Translations under genes and position numbers: made by a program | Part shown: one piece after another, positions 26,911-37,145 of the stretch | How the letters are laid out: every line of letters begins with the position of its first letter | Numbering within the stretch: position 1 is the stretch's first letter | The notes under the pieces: generated by a model | What the model was told of the DNA's origin: nothing | The model's database searches: none | What the model saw: only the letters and a program-made list of their open reading frames with translations | Source: Prevotellaceae bacterium | GTDB taxonomy: Bacteria > Bacteroidota > Bacteroidia > Bacteroidales > Muribaculaceae | Assembly (NCBI GenBank): GCA_021772015.1 | Contig: JAETNS010000003.1 | Coordinates: 124,001-188,000 of the forward strand | Direction of reading: 5' to 3' | DNA: 64,000 nt

Positions 26911-27657
26911 ATGATCTTTAAGAAAACTCTCATGGCTCTCTCCTTGGCGGCGGTAGCCTCCACAATGGCCGTTGATGCCCAGAGCTACATGTTCGACAAC
27001 CCTGAAAACCGCACTTTCTTCGGTGTCAGGGCCGGCCTTGACATATCATCGGCCGCCAATGGCGGCGCGATGTTCAGCAACAAGCCGGGATTTGCCGTCG
27101 GGGCGGTCTACGACATCCCCGTCGTGGCGAATCTCTACTTTGAGCCAGCCCTTTATCTGTTCTACAACACTTTCGGGACTGTCCATCTTGAAAATTATTC
27201 CTACACCCAGACTGATTCCGAAGGCAATGAGAACGAGTATAACAAGCTGTATCAGGTAGATGGTACGCTGCGCAACTTCGGTTTCCGTGTGCCATTGAAT
27301 ATCGGTTATCATTTCGACCTCGCCGGAGATCTGTCGCTCCATGCTTTCACCGGGCCGCAGTTCAATCTCAGCCTTGTCGCCCGCTACCATCAGAATGAGG
27401 TCATCACCCCTGGAGGCCAGACGGTAAAATCCACCTCGGTAGACGCGTTCGGGACCGGAGGTTTCAAGCATTTCGACCTGCAATGGAACTTCGGGGTCGG
27501 TATCACCTATCAGCGTTACTACATGAGCATCGGCGGATCTGTCGGCATAACCAAGATGAAAAGCGCGTCGGTCATCCAGGCCGGTCCATACGCTGTGGAC
27601 CTTCGCCGTAATATCCGCCGCAACCTCTTCAACCTCTCGGTAGGCTACAACTTCTGA
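26911..27657 (+). CDS. Porin-like outer-membrane beta-barrel protein
   Basis: The 248-residue product has a signal peptide ending VDA before Gln24 and the OMP_b-brl type pattern: FFGVRAGLDISSAANGG at the start of the barrel, LYFEPALYLFYN, FRVPLNIGYHFDL and a terminal LFNLSVGYNF. It is the fourth gene of the run beginning at 23571 (53-base gap after the PCMD gene). No specific function can be given. Confidence 0.85.
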   Translation: MIFKKTLMALSLAAVASTMAVDAQSYMFDNPENRTFFGVRAGLDISSAANGGAMFSNKPGFAVGAVYDIPVVANLYFEPALYLFYNTFGTVHLENYSYTQTDSEGNENEYNKLYQVDGTLRNFGFRVPLNIGYHFDLAGDLSLHAFTGPQFNLSLVARYHQNEVITPGGQTVKSTSVDAFGTGGFKHFDLQWNFGVGITYQRYYMSIGGSVGITKMKSASVIQAGPYAVDLRRNIRRNLFNLSVGYNF

Positions 27658-27692
27658 CGCTTTCGGCTTGATATGAGAAATCCGACGTGAGA

Positions 27693-28448
27693 ATGGATAC
27701 TATCGTGTTGTTATGTGCCGGGGGGCTGGGGTTGTCCTCGTTGCTGGGATCTGCCGTCGGATTGTTGTTCAGGCGGATTCCCCATAAATGGAATGACATA
27801 TTCCTGGGGTTCTGCGCGGGAATGATGCTTGCCGCGGCATTGGTGTGCCTGATTCTGCCCGGTTTTGAGGCGGTAGGCGGGTATGATGTGTGGCAGGTGG
27901 TGGCCGGAGTCGTGTCCGGAGTCGTTCTGGTCGGTTTCCTTGACTTTTTTACTCCTCATCTGCATAATTTCTCGGGGATAGATCCGGAAGCTCATCGCGG
28001 TTCCTCGACAGTCAACAAGGTGTTGTTGTTCGTCATGGCGATAGCCATACATAAATTCCCCGAAGGAATCGCCACGGGGATTGCTCTCGGGGGAACCAAT
28101 ACGGGCAATTCACTTGCCATTACCCTCGCTATCGCTTTGCAGAATATCCCTGAAGGGATGGTTGTCGTCACTCCCCTTATGGTTGTCGGGGCGAAATTCA
28201 TGAGAGTCGTTTTTATCGCTCTCGCGATAGCATTGCTTGAGATCGCAGGGGTGTTCGCCGGATATTTCCTCGGAAACATTTCCGAATTGCTTCTACCCGC
28301 GATGCTCGGTATGGCTGGTGGCGCGATGTTGTATGTGATATCCGACGAGATGATCCCTGAAACTCATTCCCATGGATTTCAGAAAGAATCCACCTATGCT
28401 TTGGTGGCCGGTGTCGTGATGATGTTGATCATACAGAAATTCGTATGA
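27693..28448 (+). CDS. ZIP-family metal transporter
   Basis: The 251-residue inner-membrane protein has about eight hydrophobic segments. The two metal-site helices are clear: HKFPEGIATGIALG and ALQNIPEGMVVVTPL, as in the GufA/ZupT branch of ZIP transporters that import Zn2+ and other divalent ions. A third His-rich spot, DEMIPETHSHG, lies near the end. I take ATG 27693; a GTG at 27687 is possible. The stop codon overlaps the start of the umuC-like gene by four bases (ATGA), so translation of the two is probably coupled. Confidence 0.92.
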   Translation: MDTIVLLCAGGLGLSSLLGSAVGLLFRRIPHKWNDIFLGFCAGMMLAAALVCLILPGFEAVGGYDVWQVVAGVVSGVVLVGFLDFFTPHLHNFSGIDPEAHRGSSTVNKVLLFVMAIAIHKFPEGIATGIALGGTNTGNSLAITLAIALQNIPEGMVVVTPLMVVGAKFMRVVFIALAIALLEIAGVFAGYFLGNISELLLPAMLGMAGGAMLYVISDEMIPETHSHGFQKESTYALVAGVVMMLIIQKFV

Positions 28449-29674
28449 AGCTCGTCGGACTGATCGACTGCAACAACTTCTTCGTGTCGTGTGAGCGGGT
28501 GTTCGCCCCGGCGCTTGTCGGCCGGCCGGTTGTGGTGGCCGGGAACAATGGCGGATGCGTCGTGGCGATGTCAGGCGAGGCCAAGGCTCTTGGTATCATG
28601 AGGGGATTGCCGGTTTTCAAGGCCCGCGATCTTATGCGTCGTCATGATGTCGTGGTCATCCCCGGCAATCACCGTCTGTATGGAGACCTGTCAGCGCGGG
28701 TAATGTCGACAATAGAGTCGGTCGGAACTGATATCGAGGTATATTCCATCGACGAGGCTTTCATACATTTCCCCGACATGGAGCCGGAGAATGTGGAGAA
28801 GATGGCCCGTGAGATAGTCATAAAGGTCAGACGTGATGTGGGGATCCCGACATCTCTTGGAATCGCTCCTACAAAAACGTTGGCCAAAGTCGCGGCACGT
28901 GTCGCGAAAAAGAATCCCGCCCAAAGGGCAGTATACATGATCGACTCCGAGGAGCGCCGTCGTGATGCTCTCCGAAAGATGGAAGTGGGCGACATCTGGG
29001 GTATCGGCCGTCATCTTGTGGCGAGATTGAAAAAAATCGGGATAGGATCGGCTCTGGAATTTGCCGATATGCCTGAATCTGACATCCGACGGGTTGTCAA
29101 TGTCACCGGACAGCGGACTTGGCGCGAGCTGAACGGAGTGGCTTGTGTCGAGAAAGATCCGGAGGCTGATGTGAAAAAACAGATCTGCACCACAAGGACA
29201 TTCGCCTCTTCTGTAAGCGATCTCCCGCAACTTCGTGAATTGGTGTCGCTCTTCATGTCAAAAGCTTCGCTCAAACTACGGCGACAGCGTTCGGCCGCGA
29301 AAGGGATATCTGTTTTCATTCAGACGAATTCATATCTGAAAGATTCGCGGCAATACTGTAATTCAGTATATCGGCAACTGGAGGAGCCTACCAATGACCA
29401 GCTTACTCTGGTCAGCCAATCCATTGATGCGCTTGATGATATATATCGGGAAGGATTGTCATATCGTAGGGCCGGAGTGATCATAACCGACATTATCCCG
29501 CAAGAAGCCATACAGCCCACGCTGTTTTCATCGGCGGATGACAGGGCAAAACGCAATAGGTTGAATGATAGTGTCGACCATATAAATTCCATGTCTGAAA
29601 TTCATGACAAGATACGTGTGGCGGCCACCAGCCATGAGAATTACCTGATACCGGGCCTGTCGATCCCTCTTTGA
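28445..29674 (+). CDS. umuC: UmuC-type Y-family DNA polymerase
   Basis: The 409-residue protein is a translesion polymerase of the UmuC branch. Catalytic carboxylates are present in LIDCNNFFVSCERVF (Asp8) and YSIDEAF. Helix-hairpin-helix and little-finger regions follow, and a C-terminal UmuC-type segment holds RRAGVIITDIIPQ. No umuD-like protease/subunit gene is found next to it, unlike the usual umuDC order; its neighbour is a ZIP transporter with which it overlaps by four bases. No LexA-like operator was recognised. Confidence 0.92.
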   Translation: MKLVGLIDCNNFFVSCERVFAPALVGRPVVVAGNNGGCVVAMSGEAKALGIMRGLPVFKARDLMRRHDVVVIPGNHRLYGDLSARVMSTIESVGTDIEVYSIDEAFIHFPDMEPENVEKMAREIVIKVRRDVGIPTSLGIAPTKTLAKVAARVAKKNPAQRAVYMIDSEERRRDALRKMEVGDIWGIGRHLVARLKKIGIGSALEFADMPESDIRRVVNVTGQRTWRELNGVACVEKDPEADVKKQICTTRTFASSVSDLPQLRELVSLFMSKASLKLRRQRSAAKGISVFIQTNSYLKDSRQYCNSVYRQLEEPTNDQLTLVSQSIDALDDIYREGLSYRRAGVIITDIIPQEAIQPTLFSSADDRAKRNRLNDSVDHINSMSEIHDKIRVAATSHENYLIPGLSIPL

Positions 29675-29693
29675 ACTGACATAATAAATTAAA

Positions 29694-29721
29694 TCGCCTG
29701 AAACTTTTGAGAATCAGGCGA
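29694..29721 (-). terminator. Stem-loop between umuC and tRNA-Pro
   Basis: Eight-base arms (TCGCCTGA/TCAGGCGA) around a 12-base loop. On the minus strand it is followed by a T-rich stretch, so it best fits the end of the tRNA-Pro transcript; it may also stop umuC readthrough. Confidence 0.55.
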
Positions 29722-29741
29722 ATATGGTTGATCTGAAAAGG

Positions 29742-29815
29742 TCGGGGTGACTGGATTCGAACCAGCGACCACCTGGTCCCAAACCAGGTGCGCTACCGGA
29801 CTGCGCTACGCCCCG
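29742..29815 (-). tRNA. tRNA-Pro (anticodon TGG)
   Basis: The 74-base minus-strand sequence folds as a cloverleaf: anticodon stem CCTGG/CCAGG with loop TTTGGGA (anticodon TGG), T loop TTCGAAT and discriminator A. No CCA is encoded. The acceptor stem has a C6.A67 mismatch, the same position as the mismatch in tRNA-Thr of this window. Confidence 0.95.
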
Positions 29816-29847
29816 AATCGCTCCCCTTTGTAAATCGGAAAGCGGTG

Positions 29848-29878
29848 CAAAGTTACATATTTTTTTTCTAATTGCAAA
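29848..29878 (-). promoter_or_regulatory. Promoter of tRNA-Pro
   Basis: Minus-strand TTTG (29878-29875), a 19-base spacer and TAACTTTG (29855-29848) match the consensus fully. The tRNA begins 32 bases beyond the -7 box. Confidence 0.75.
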
Positions 29879-30015
29879 ATTTATTTTTTTTCAAGAGCCT
29901 GAAAAAACTGTGTGTAGACTTAAGTATGTGATATGGAGTGCGAGACTGCCGGCATGAAGAGGGGTGTGACTAAAATTACTTCGTTATTGTGTCAAATACG
30001 CAACATTAGCGGTGT

Positions 30016-30045
30016 TTTGTATATTGGATAAAAATCGTACCTTTG
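30016..30045 (+). promoter_or_regulatory. Promoter of the candidate small RNA
   Basis: TTTG at 30016-30019, an 18-base spacer and TACCTTTG at 30038-30045. No protein-coding frame begins downstream before a terminator at 30261. Confidence 0.65.
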
Positions 30046-30051
30046 CAGTAC

Positions 30052-30290
30052 GCAAGCCATGATGGCAGTCGGATGGCGATATGGACTTCCCGAAGTTGTA
30101 TGGCCCCTGTCTATTGGGTTGTGTAAAGAATAACTGATCGTAAGGGAATCAAAATGGTGCTTCATGCACCGAATTATTTTATTCATTGTGTGTAAATTTC
30201 GGTCAGGATATGAAAAGAGGGGTACTCTCTTGTAGACCAGACCGAAAATAAATGTGAGAAGTCCGCGTCGTGATGACGCGGGCTTTTCAT
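30052..30290 (+). ncRNA. Candidate small RNA of about 235 bases
   Basis: A promoter at 30016-30045 and a terminator hairpin at 30261-30287 bracket about 235 bases with no credible reading frame. The next gene has its own promoter at 30407, so this is not its leader. Visible structure: a GCCATGATGGC hairpin near 30057, a GGTGC/GCACC hairpin near 30154, TTTCGGTC (30197-30204) pairing with GACCGAAA (30240-30247) around a small inner hairpin, and GGACTTC (30083-30089) complementary to GAAGTCC (30258-30264), which would compete with the terminator. It lacks tmRNA and SRP hallmarks; a 6S-like RNA was considered but no closing stem is seen. Confidence 0.5.
30261..30287 (+). terminator. Terminator of the candidate small RNA
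   Basis: Nine-base arms (30261-30269 with 30275-30283, one G.T pair) around a five-base loop, then TTTT. Confidence 0.8.
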
Positions 30291-30405
30291 TTATGGGGCA
30301 AACCCGCTCTTCCGAGAATCCCATGTAAAAAAGACTTCCTAACTTCAATAAGATCTTTAATCAAAGGGGCGTGGCGCAATTTCAGAGACAACTTTTTAGG
30401 TGTGA

Positions 30406-32109
<1,704 letters not shown>

Positions 32110-32175
32110 GACATGAATCCATTTTTAGAGTCAAGCCTTTAAATCCAAACCGAAAACATCAAAATCCCAACTCTT

Positions 32176-32469
32176 ATGGTAAAACATATAGTGATGTTCA
32201 AACTTTCAGGGACTCCCCAGGAGAGGCGCGAAGTAGCTTCCGCTTTCCGTGACGCCCTGTTGAAACTCCCCTCCGAGATCGATGTCCTTCAGTCGATGGA
32301 GGTGGGGTTGAATGAAAATCCTGCCGAGTCGTGGGATGTTGTGCTGACCGCTGTCGTGCCCTCAATGGCAGATGTCGACACCTATGCCAGGCATCCGTCA
32401 CATATGGCTGCTGCCGGGCTTCTGGCCGGCCACAAGGAGTCAAGGGCATGCGTGGATTATGAGTTTTAA
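32176..32469 (+). CDS. Dabb family (stress-responsive A/B barrel) protein
   Basis: The 97-residue protein begins MVKHIVMFKL and continues with LQSMEVGLNENPAESWDVVLTA-type strands (shortened here) and YARHPSHMAA, the classic single-domain Dabb ferredoxin-like fold that forms dimers. Biochemical activity is usually unknown. It lies 66 bases after the ABC-F gene and 33 before purL. Confidence 0.88.
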   Translation: MVKHIVMFKLSGTPQERREVASAFRDALLKLPSEIDVLQSMEVGLNENPAESWDVVLTAVVPSMADVDTYARHPSHMAAAGLLAGHKESRACVDYEF

Positions 32470-32502
32470 GACCATTCGGAAACATTTCATATAACTATAC
32501 AT

Positions 32503-35500
32503 ATGGTTCAATTCTTCAAGAAGGGGGCGAACACCTTCTTCGCCGTAGAGACAGACCACAAGCTCTCTTCGGCTGAATTAGAGAAACTTGCATGGGCTTT
32601 TTCCGGAGCCAAAGCCCTGTCGGCCACTTCAGTGAAGGGACGCTTCGTCGGTCCTCGCCGTGAGATGATCACTCCGTGGAGTACCAACGCTGTCGAGATC
32701 ACCCAGAACATGGGGTTGGCAGGAATCTCCCGTATCGAGCAGTTCGAGCGCGTTGCCGACGGCGAGGAGCCTGTTTATGACAGGATGCTCTCACGCCTAT
32801 ATGACGGCCTCAATTCAAAAGTGTTCGCGATCAATCGCAAGCCTGATCCCATCGTCAGAATTGATAACATCCATGAGTATAATCTTCGTGAAGGATTGGC
32901 TCTTAGCCCGGATGAGGAGGCATACCTGGAATCTTTGGCCAAGAAATTGGGCCGCCCGTTGACTGATTCCGAGGTCTTCGGTTTCTCGCAGGTCAATTCA
33001 GAGCATTGCCGTCACAAGATCTTCAACGGCACATTCGTCATTGACGGGGAAGAGAAGCCCATGTCGCTGTTCAAGCTCATCAAGAAGACTTCCCAGGAAA
33101 ATCCCAACGGGCTTGTATCGGCATACAAAGACAATGTCGCATTCCTTGAAGGCCCGAAGGTTGATCAGTTCTATCCGGTCAATCCCGACCGTCCGGATTA
33201 TTTCGAAGTCAAGGATGTCAATACCGTCATCTCCCTCAAGGCAGAGACACATAATTTCCCGACCACAGTTGAGCCGTTCAACGGGGCCGCAACCGGTACC
33301 GGTGGTGAGATCCGCGACCGTCTTGGTGGAGGAAAGGCTTCCCTCCCGATTGCGGGAACGGCTGTCTACATGACCTCATATCCCCGTCTCAGCCCCGAAC
33401 ACCGTTGGGAGCTGATGATGAATCCCCGCGTATGGCTCTATCAGACTCCCGCCGAAATCCTTATCAAAGCCTCAAACGGCGCATCAGATTTCGGCAACAA
33501 GTTCGGTCAGCCGCTCATCTGCGGTTCACTGCTGACATTCGAGCATGAGGAGAATGAGCGCAAATACGCCTATGACAAGGTGATAATGCTTGCCGGAGGT
33601 GTGGGCTTCGCCGCAAAGAAAGATGCCATAAAAGGTACTCCCGTCGCCGGAGAGAAAGTTGTTGTCATGGGTGGCGACAACTACCGTATCGGTATGGGCG
33701 GAGGAGCGGTCTCGTCAGTTGAGACAGGCCAGTATGACAACTCCATCGAGCTTAACGCCGTACAGCGCGCCAACCCCGAGATGCAGAAACGAGTCGCCAA
33801 TGTCATCCGCGCCCTTGCCGAAAGTGATTCAAACCCTGTCGTGTCAATCCATGACCACGGTGCCGGCGGCCATCTCAATGCCCTTTCGGAGCTTGTTGAA
33901 GCCACCGGAGGTCGCATAGACATAGACGCTCTGCCGGTGGGGGATCCAACCTTGTCGGCCAAGGAGATTGTCGGCAACGAGAGCCAGGAGCGCATGGGCT
34001 TGGTCATCAAGGCAGAAGATATACCTTATGTCGAGCGTGTCGCCCAACGCGAACGCGCTCCGATGTATGTCGTAGGGGAGACCACCGGCGATGACCGTTT
34101 TGTATTCTCTGACAGCAAAGGTGTCAAACCTATTGACCTTGAGATGGCCGACATGTTCGGCAATTCCCCCAAGACGGTCATGACCGATACGACAGTGGAT
34201 CTGATCTACAAAGATCCTGAATACAACGAGGCTAATCTCCTTCAATATGTCGAGGATGTCCTGTCTTTAGAGGCAGTCGCCTGCAAAGACTGGCTGACCA
34301 ACAAGGTCGACCGCTCTGTCACCGGCAAGGTCGCCCGTCAGCAATGTCAGGGTGAGTTGCAGTTGCCGTTGAGCGACTGCGGTGTCGTCGCTCTTGATTA
34401 CACCGGGCGCAGCGGTATCGCCACTTCGATCGGCCATGCTCCTCAGGTTGCTCTCGCCGACTCCGCGAAAGGATCTGTCATGGCTGTGGCCGAGGCGTTG
34501 ACAAATATCGTCGGCGCGCAGCTCGACAAGGGATTGAAGAGCGTCTCATTGTCGGCCAACTGGATGTGGCCATGCAAGAATGCAGGCGAGGATGCAGCCC
34601 TATACAAGGCCGTGGAGGCTTGTTCGGATTTCGCCTGCGCCCTCGGTATCAATATCCCCACAGGCAAGGACTCCCTCTCCATGACGCAGAAATACGGGGA
34701 AGACAAGGTCTTCGCTCCCGGCACCGTCATCATTTCCGCTGCCGGACAGACCGGGGATGTGCGCCGTACCGTAAGCCCTGTGCTTAAAAACAAAAAGAAC
34801 ACATTACTATATTATATAGACTTCTCTTCCGACTCGTTGCGTCTGGGGGGATCGGCATTCGCCCAGGCATTGAACCGCATCGGTTCGGACGCTCCGACGG
34901 TGAAGGATCCCGTGAAATTCGCCGCCGCTTTCGCCGCCGTCCAGAAGCTTGTGAAAGGACGTAAGCTGTTGGCTCTTCATGATGTCTCTGCCGGAGGTCT
35001 TGTGACCGCCATGCTGGAGATGCTGTTCTCCAACACAGCCGGAGGCCTGGAGTTCACCACTGCCGGATTCCTGCTCAACGGTGAGACAGATCTTGTGAAG
35101 ATACTTTTCGCCGAGAACCCTGCTGTCCTGATCCAGTTTGAGGAATCAAAGAAAGAATCTGTCGAGAAGATACTCAAAGATGCCGGAGTAAAGCACTTCC
35201 TCATTGGTAAACCCTCTGATGAGAGAGTATTGTTGATCGAGCATTATGGGGAAGAACGCCTCCTTGGTGTGGATCATCTGCGTGACCGCTGGTTTGAGCC
35301 GTCATATCTGCTTGACCGCATCCAGAGCGGCAAGGAATGCGCCGCTTCGCGCTTCGAGAATTACAAGAAGCAACCGTTGCGTTATGCCATTCCCGCCTCA
35401 TTCGACGGATCGTTGGCCTCCCGCGGACTTGCTTACCGCCGTGACGGCATGACAGGAATCAAAGCCGCGATAATCAGGGAGAAAGGTGTCAACGGAGACC

Positions 35501-36210
35501 GTGAGATGGCTTATTCGCTGTATCTCGCCGGCTTTGATGTAAAGGATGTGCATATGACAGACCTGATGAGCGGCCGCGAGACCCTGGAGGATGTCAACAT
35601 GATTGTATTCTGTGGTGGATTCTCCAACTCCGACGTGCTCGGTTCTGCCAAAGGATGGGCTTCAGGATTCCTCTGGAACGATACCGCCAAGGCTACTCTC
35701 AAGATATTCTATGACCGCGACGACACCCTTTCGCTCGGTATCTGCAACGGCTGTCAGCTGATGGTCGAGCTCGGCCTCATACCTTCAGCAGGAAAAGGCC
35801 GTCCGTCGATGGAACACAATGTCAGCCACAAGTTCGAGTCACAGTTCCTCGGCCTTACAATCCCGAAAAACAACTCTGTGATGCTTGGATCTCTCGCAGG
35901 AATGAAACTCGGTATCTGGGTTGCCCATGGAGAGGGCCGGTTCAACCTGCCCGGTTCGTTGAAGGATTACAACATCGCCGCCAAGTACAACTATGCCTCA
36001 TATCCGGCAAATCCCAACGGCAGTCGTGGAGCAGTCGCTGCTATTGCCTCTCCTGATGGCCGTCACTTAGCGATGATGCCCCACCTCGAAAGAGCGATCT
36101 TCCCCTGGCAGTGTGGCTTCTATCCCCACAACCGCCGCAACAACGAGGTCACTCCCTGGATCGACGCGTTTGTCAATGCCCGCAAATGGATCGAGTCGAA
36201 AACCCGTTGA
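32503..36210 (+). CDS. purL: Phosphoribosylformylglycinamidine synthase
   Basis: The 1235-residue single-chain enzyme converts FGAR, glutamine and ATP to FGAM in purine synthesis. It is the large one-polypeptide type. In order come the N-terminal PurS-like part; the FGAM synthetase core with QVNSEHCRHKIF, ETHNFPTTVEPFNGAATGTGGEIRD and HDHGAGGHLNALSE; a second AIRS-like half with GKDSLSMT and HDVSAGGLVTAMLEM; and a C-terminal class I glutaminase with nucleophile Cys in LGICNGCQLM and the His-Glu pair in WVAHGEGRF. All key motifs are intact. No purine riboswitch or operator was recognised upstream. Confidence 0.97.
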   Translation: MVQFFKKGANTFFAVETDHKLSSAELEKLAWAFSGAKALSATSVKGRFVGPRREMITPWSTNAVEITQNMGLAGISRIEQFERVADGEEPVYDRMLSRLYDGLNSKVFAINRKPDPIVRIDNIHEYNLREGLALSPDEEAYLESLAKKLGRPLTDSEVFGFSQVNSEHCRHKIFNGTFVIDGEEKPMSLFKLIKKTSQENPNGLVSAYKDNVAFLEGPKVDQFYPVNPDRPDYFEVKDVNTVISLKAETHNFPTTVEPFNGAATGTGGEIRDRLGGGKASLPIAGTAVYMTSYPRLSPEHRWELMMNPRVWLYQTPAEILIKASNGASDFGNKFGQPLICGSLLTFEHEENERKYAYDKVIMLAGGVGFAAKKDAIKGTPVAGEKVVVMGGDNYRIGMGGGAVSSVETGQYDNSIELNAVQRANPEMQKRVANVIRALAESDSNPVVSIHDHGAGGHLNALSELVEATGGRIDIDALPVGDPTLSAKEIVGNESQERMGLVIKAEDIPYVERVAQRERAPMYVVGETTGDDRFVFSDSKGVKPIDLEMADMFGNSPKTVMTDTTVDLIYKDPEYNEANLLQYVEDVLSLEAVACKDWLTNKVDRSVTGKVARQQCQGELQLPLSDCGVVALDYTGRSGIATSIGHAPQVALADSAKGSVMAVAEALTNIVGAQLDKGLKSVSLSANWMWPCKNAGEDAALYKAVEACSDFACALGINIPTGKDSLSMTQKYGEDKVFAPGTVIISAAGQTGDVRRTVSPVLKNKKNTLLYYIDFSSDSLRLGGSAFAQALNRIGSDAPTVKDPVKFAAAFAAVQKLVKGRKLLALHDVSAGGLVTAMLEMLFSNTAGGLEFTTAGFLLNGETDLVKILFAENPAVLIQFEESKKESVEKILKDAGVKHFLIGKPSDERVLLIEHYGEERLLGVDHLRDRWFEPSYLLDRIQSGKECAASRFENYKKQPLRYAIPASFDGSLASRGLAYRRDGMTGIKAAIIREKGVNGDREMAYSLYLAGFDVKDVHMTDLMSGRETLEDVNMIVFCGGFSNSDVLGSAKGWASGFLWNDTAKATLKIFYDRDDTLSLGICNGCQLMVELGLIPSAGKGRPSMEHNVSHKFESQFLGLTIPKNNSVMLGSLAGMKLGIWVAHGEGRFNLPGSLKDYNIAAKYNYASYPANPNGSRGAVAAIASPDGRHLAMMPHLERAIFPWQCGFYPHNRRNNEVTPWIDAFVNARKWIESKTR

Positions 36211-36224
36211 CAATCTACAAGAAA

Positions 36225-36240
36225 TATATTTCGAAATATA
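36225..36240. promoter_or_regulatory. 16-base perfect palindrome upstream of etfB
   Basis: TATATTTCGAAATATA is exactly self-complementary and sits 13 bases before the etfB start in the 42-base purL-etfB gap. It has no T-run, so it is not a terminator; a dimeric repressor site for the etf/acyl-CoA dehydrogenase operon is a reasonable guess. It could also be chance in an AT-rich gap. Confidence 0.35.
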
Positions 36241-36252
36241 ATAAATACAATC

Positions 36253-37125
36253 ATGAGTTTAAACATCATTGTTCTTGCCAAGCAGGTGCCTGACACCCGC
36301 AACGTGGGAAAAGATGCCATGAAAGAAGACGGCACCATCAACCGCGCAGCGTTGCCCGCCATCTTCAACCCCGAGGACCTCAACGCCCTTGAGCAGGCTT
36401 TGCGCCTGAAGGACGAGAATCCCGGATCCACCATCACAATGCTCACCATGGGTCTGCCCCGTGCGGCCGAAGTTGTGCGCGAGGGGATCTTCCGCGGTGC
36501 TGACAACGGCATTGTCCTCACAGACCGTCTCCTCGGAGGTGCCGACACACTGGCAACTTCCTACTCTCTGGCTCAGGCAGTCAAGAAAATAGGCAATTAC
36601 GACATCGTGCTTTGCGGTCGTCAGGCCATTGACGGCGACACCGCCCAGGTAGGTCCCCAGATCGCCGAGAAGCTTGGTATTCCCCAGGTTACATATGCCG
36701 AGGAAATCCTCGACATCAAAGATGGAAAAGTCATCGTAAAGCGTCGTCTGGAGTCAGGAGTGGAGACCGTCAAGGCCCCGCTGCCCTGTGTGGTGACTGT
36801 CAACGGTTCGGCCGCCGAATGCCGTCCGCGCAACGCCAAGCGTGTGATGCAATACAAGTATGCCGTTTCTCCCTCCGAGAAGGCGAAACTCGACGACAAG
36901 CAGAAAGCCATCGTGGAGAAACGTCCCAACCTCAATATCCAGGAATGGGGCGCAGCCTTCGTCGAGGCTGATCCCCAGCAGATCGGCATGGCCGGATCTC
37001 CCACAAAGGTGAAAGCCATCGAGAATGTGGTCTTCACAGCCAAACAGAGCCTCTCGCTGGAAAACAATGACGAGCAGATCGAACAGCTCATCAAGGAGCT
37101 TATCGCCAACCATACCATCGGCTAA
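36253..37125 (+). CDS. etfB: Electron transfer flavoprotein beta subunit
   Basis: The 290-residue protein is the AMP/FAD-cradling small subunit of ETF. It begins with NIIVLAKQVPDTRNVG and has the ETF-beta landmarks YDIVLCGRQAIDGDTAQVGP and AEILDIKDGKVIVKRRLESGVE-like strands (abbreviated). It pairs with EtfA encoded 20 bases downstream and passes electrons from the acyl-CoA dehydrogenase encoded next. It is somewhat longer than the common 250-260 residues. Confidence 0.94.
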   Translation: MSLNIIVLAKQVPDTRNVGKDAMKEDGTINRAALPAIFNPEDLNALEQALRLKDENPGSTITMLTMGLPRAAEVVREGIFRGADNGIVLTDRLLGGADTLATSYSLAQAVKKIGNYDIVLCGRQAIDGDTAQVGPQIAEKLGIPQVTYAEEILDIKDGKVIVKRRLESGVETVKAPLPCVVTVNGSAAECRPRNAKRVMQYKYAVSPSEKAKLDDKQKAIVEKRPNLNIQEWGAAFVEADPQQIGMAGSPTKVKAIENVVFTAKQSLSLENNDEQIEQLIKELIANHTIG

Positions 37126-37145
37126 TCCAAAAAAAGAACATCCCA

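Noticed and set aside
30052-30290. Reading the small-RNA candidate as tmRNA, SRP RNA, RNase P RNA or 6S RNA
   Set aside because: No TTCGA-containing tRNA-like 3' end, no SRP tetraloop motif, no RNase P core motif, and no closing stem between the ends as 6S RNA would need. A 6S relation cannot be fully excluded without a covariance search.
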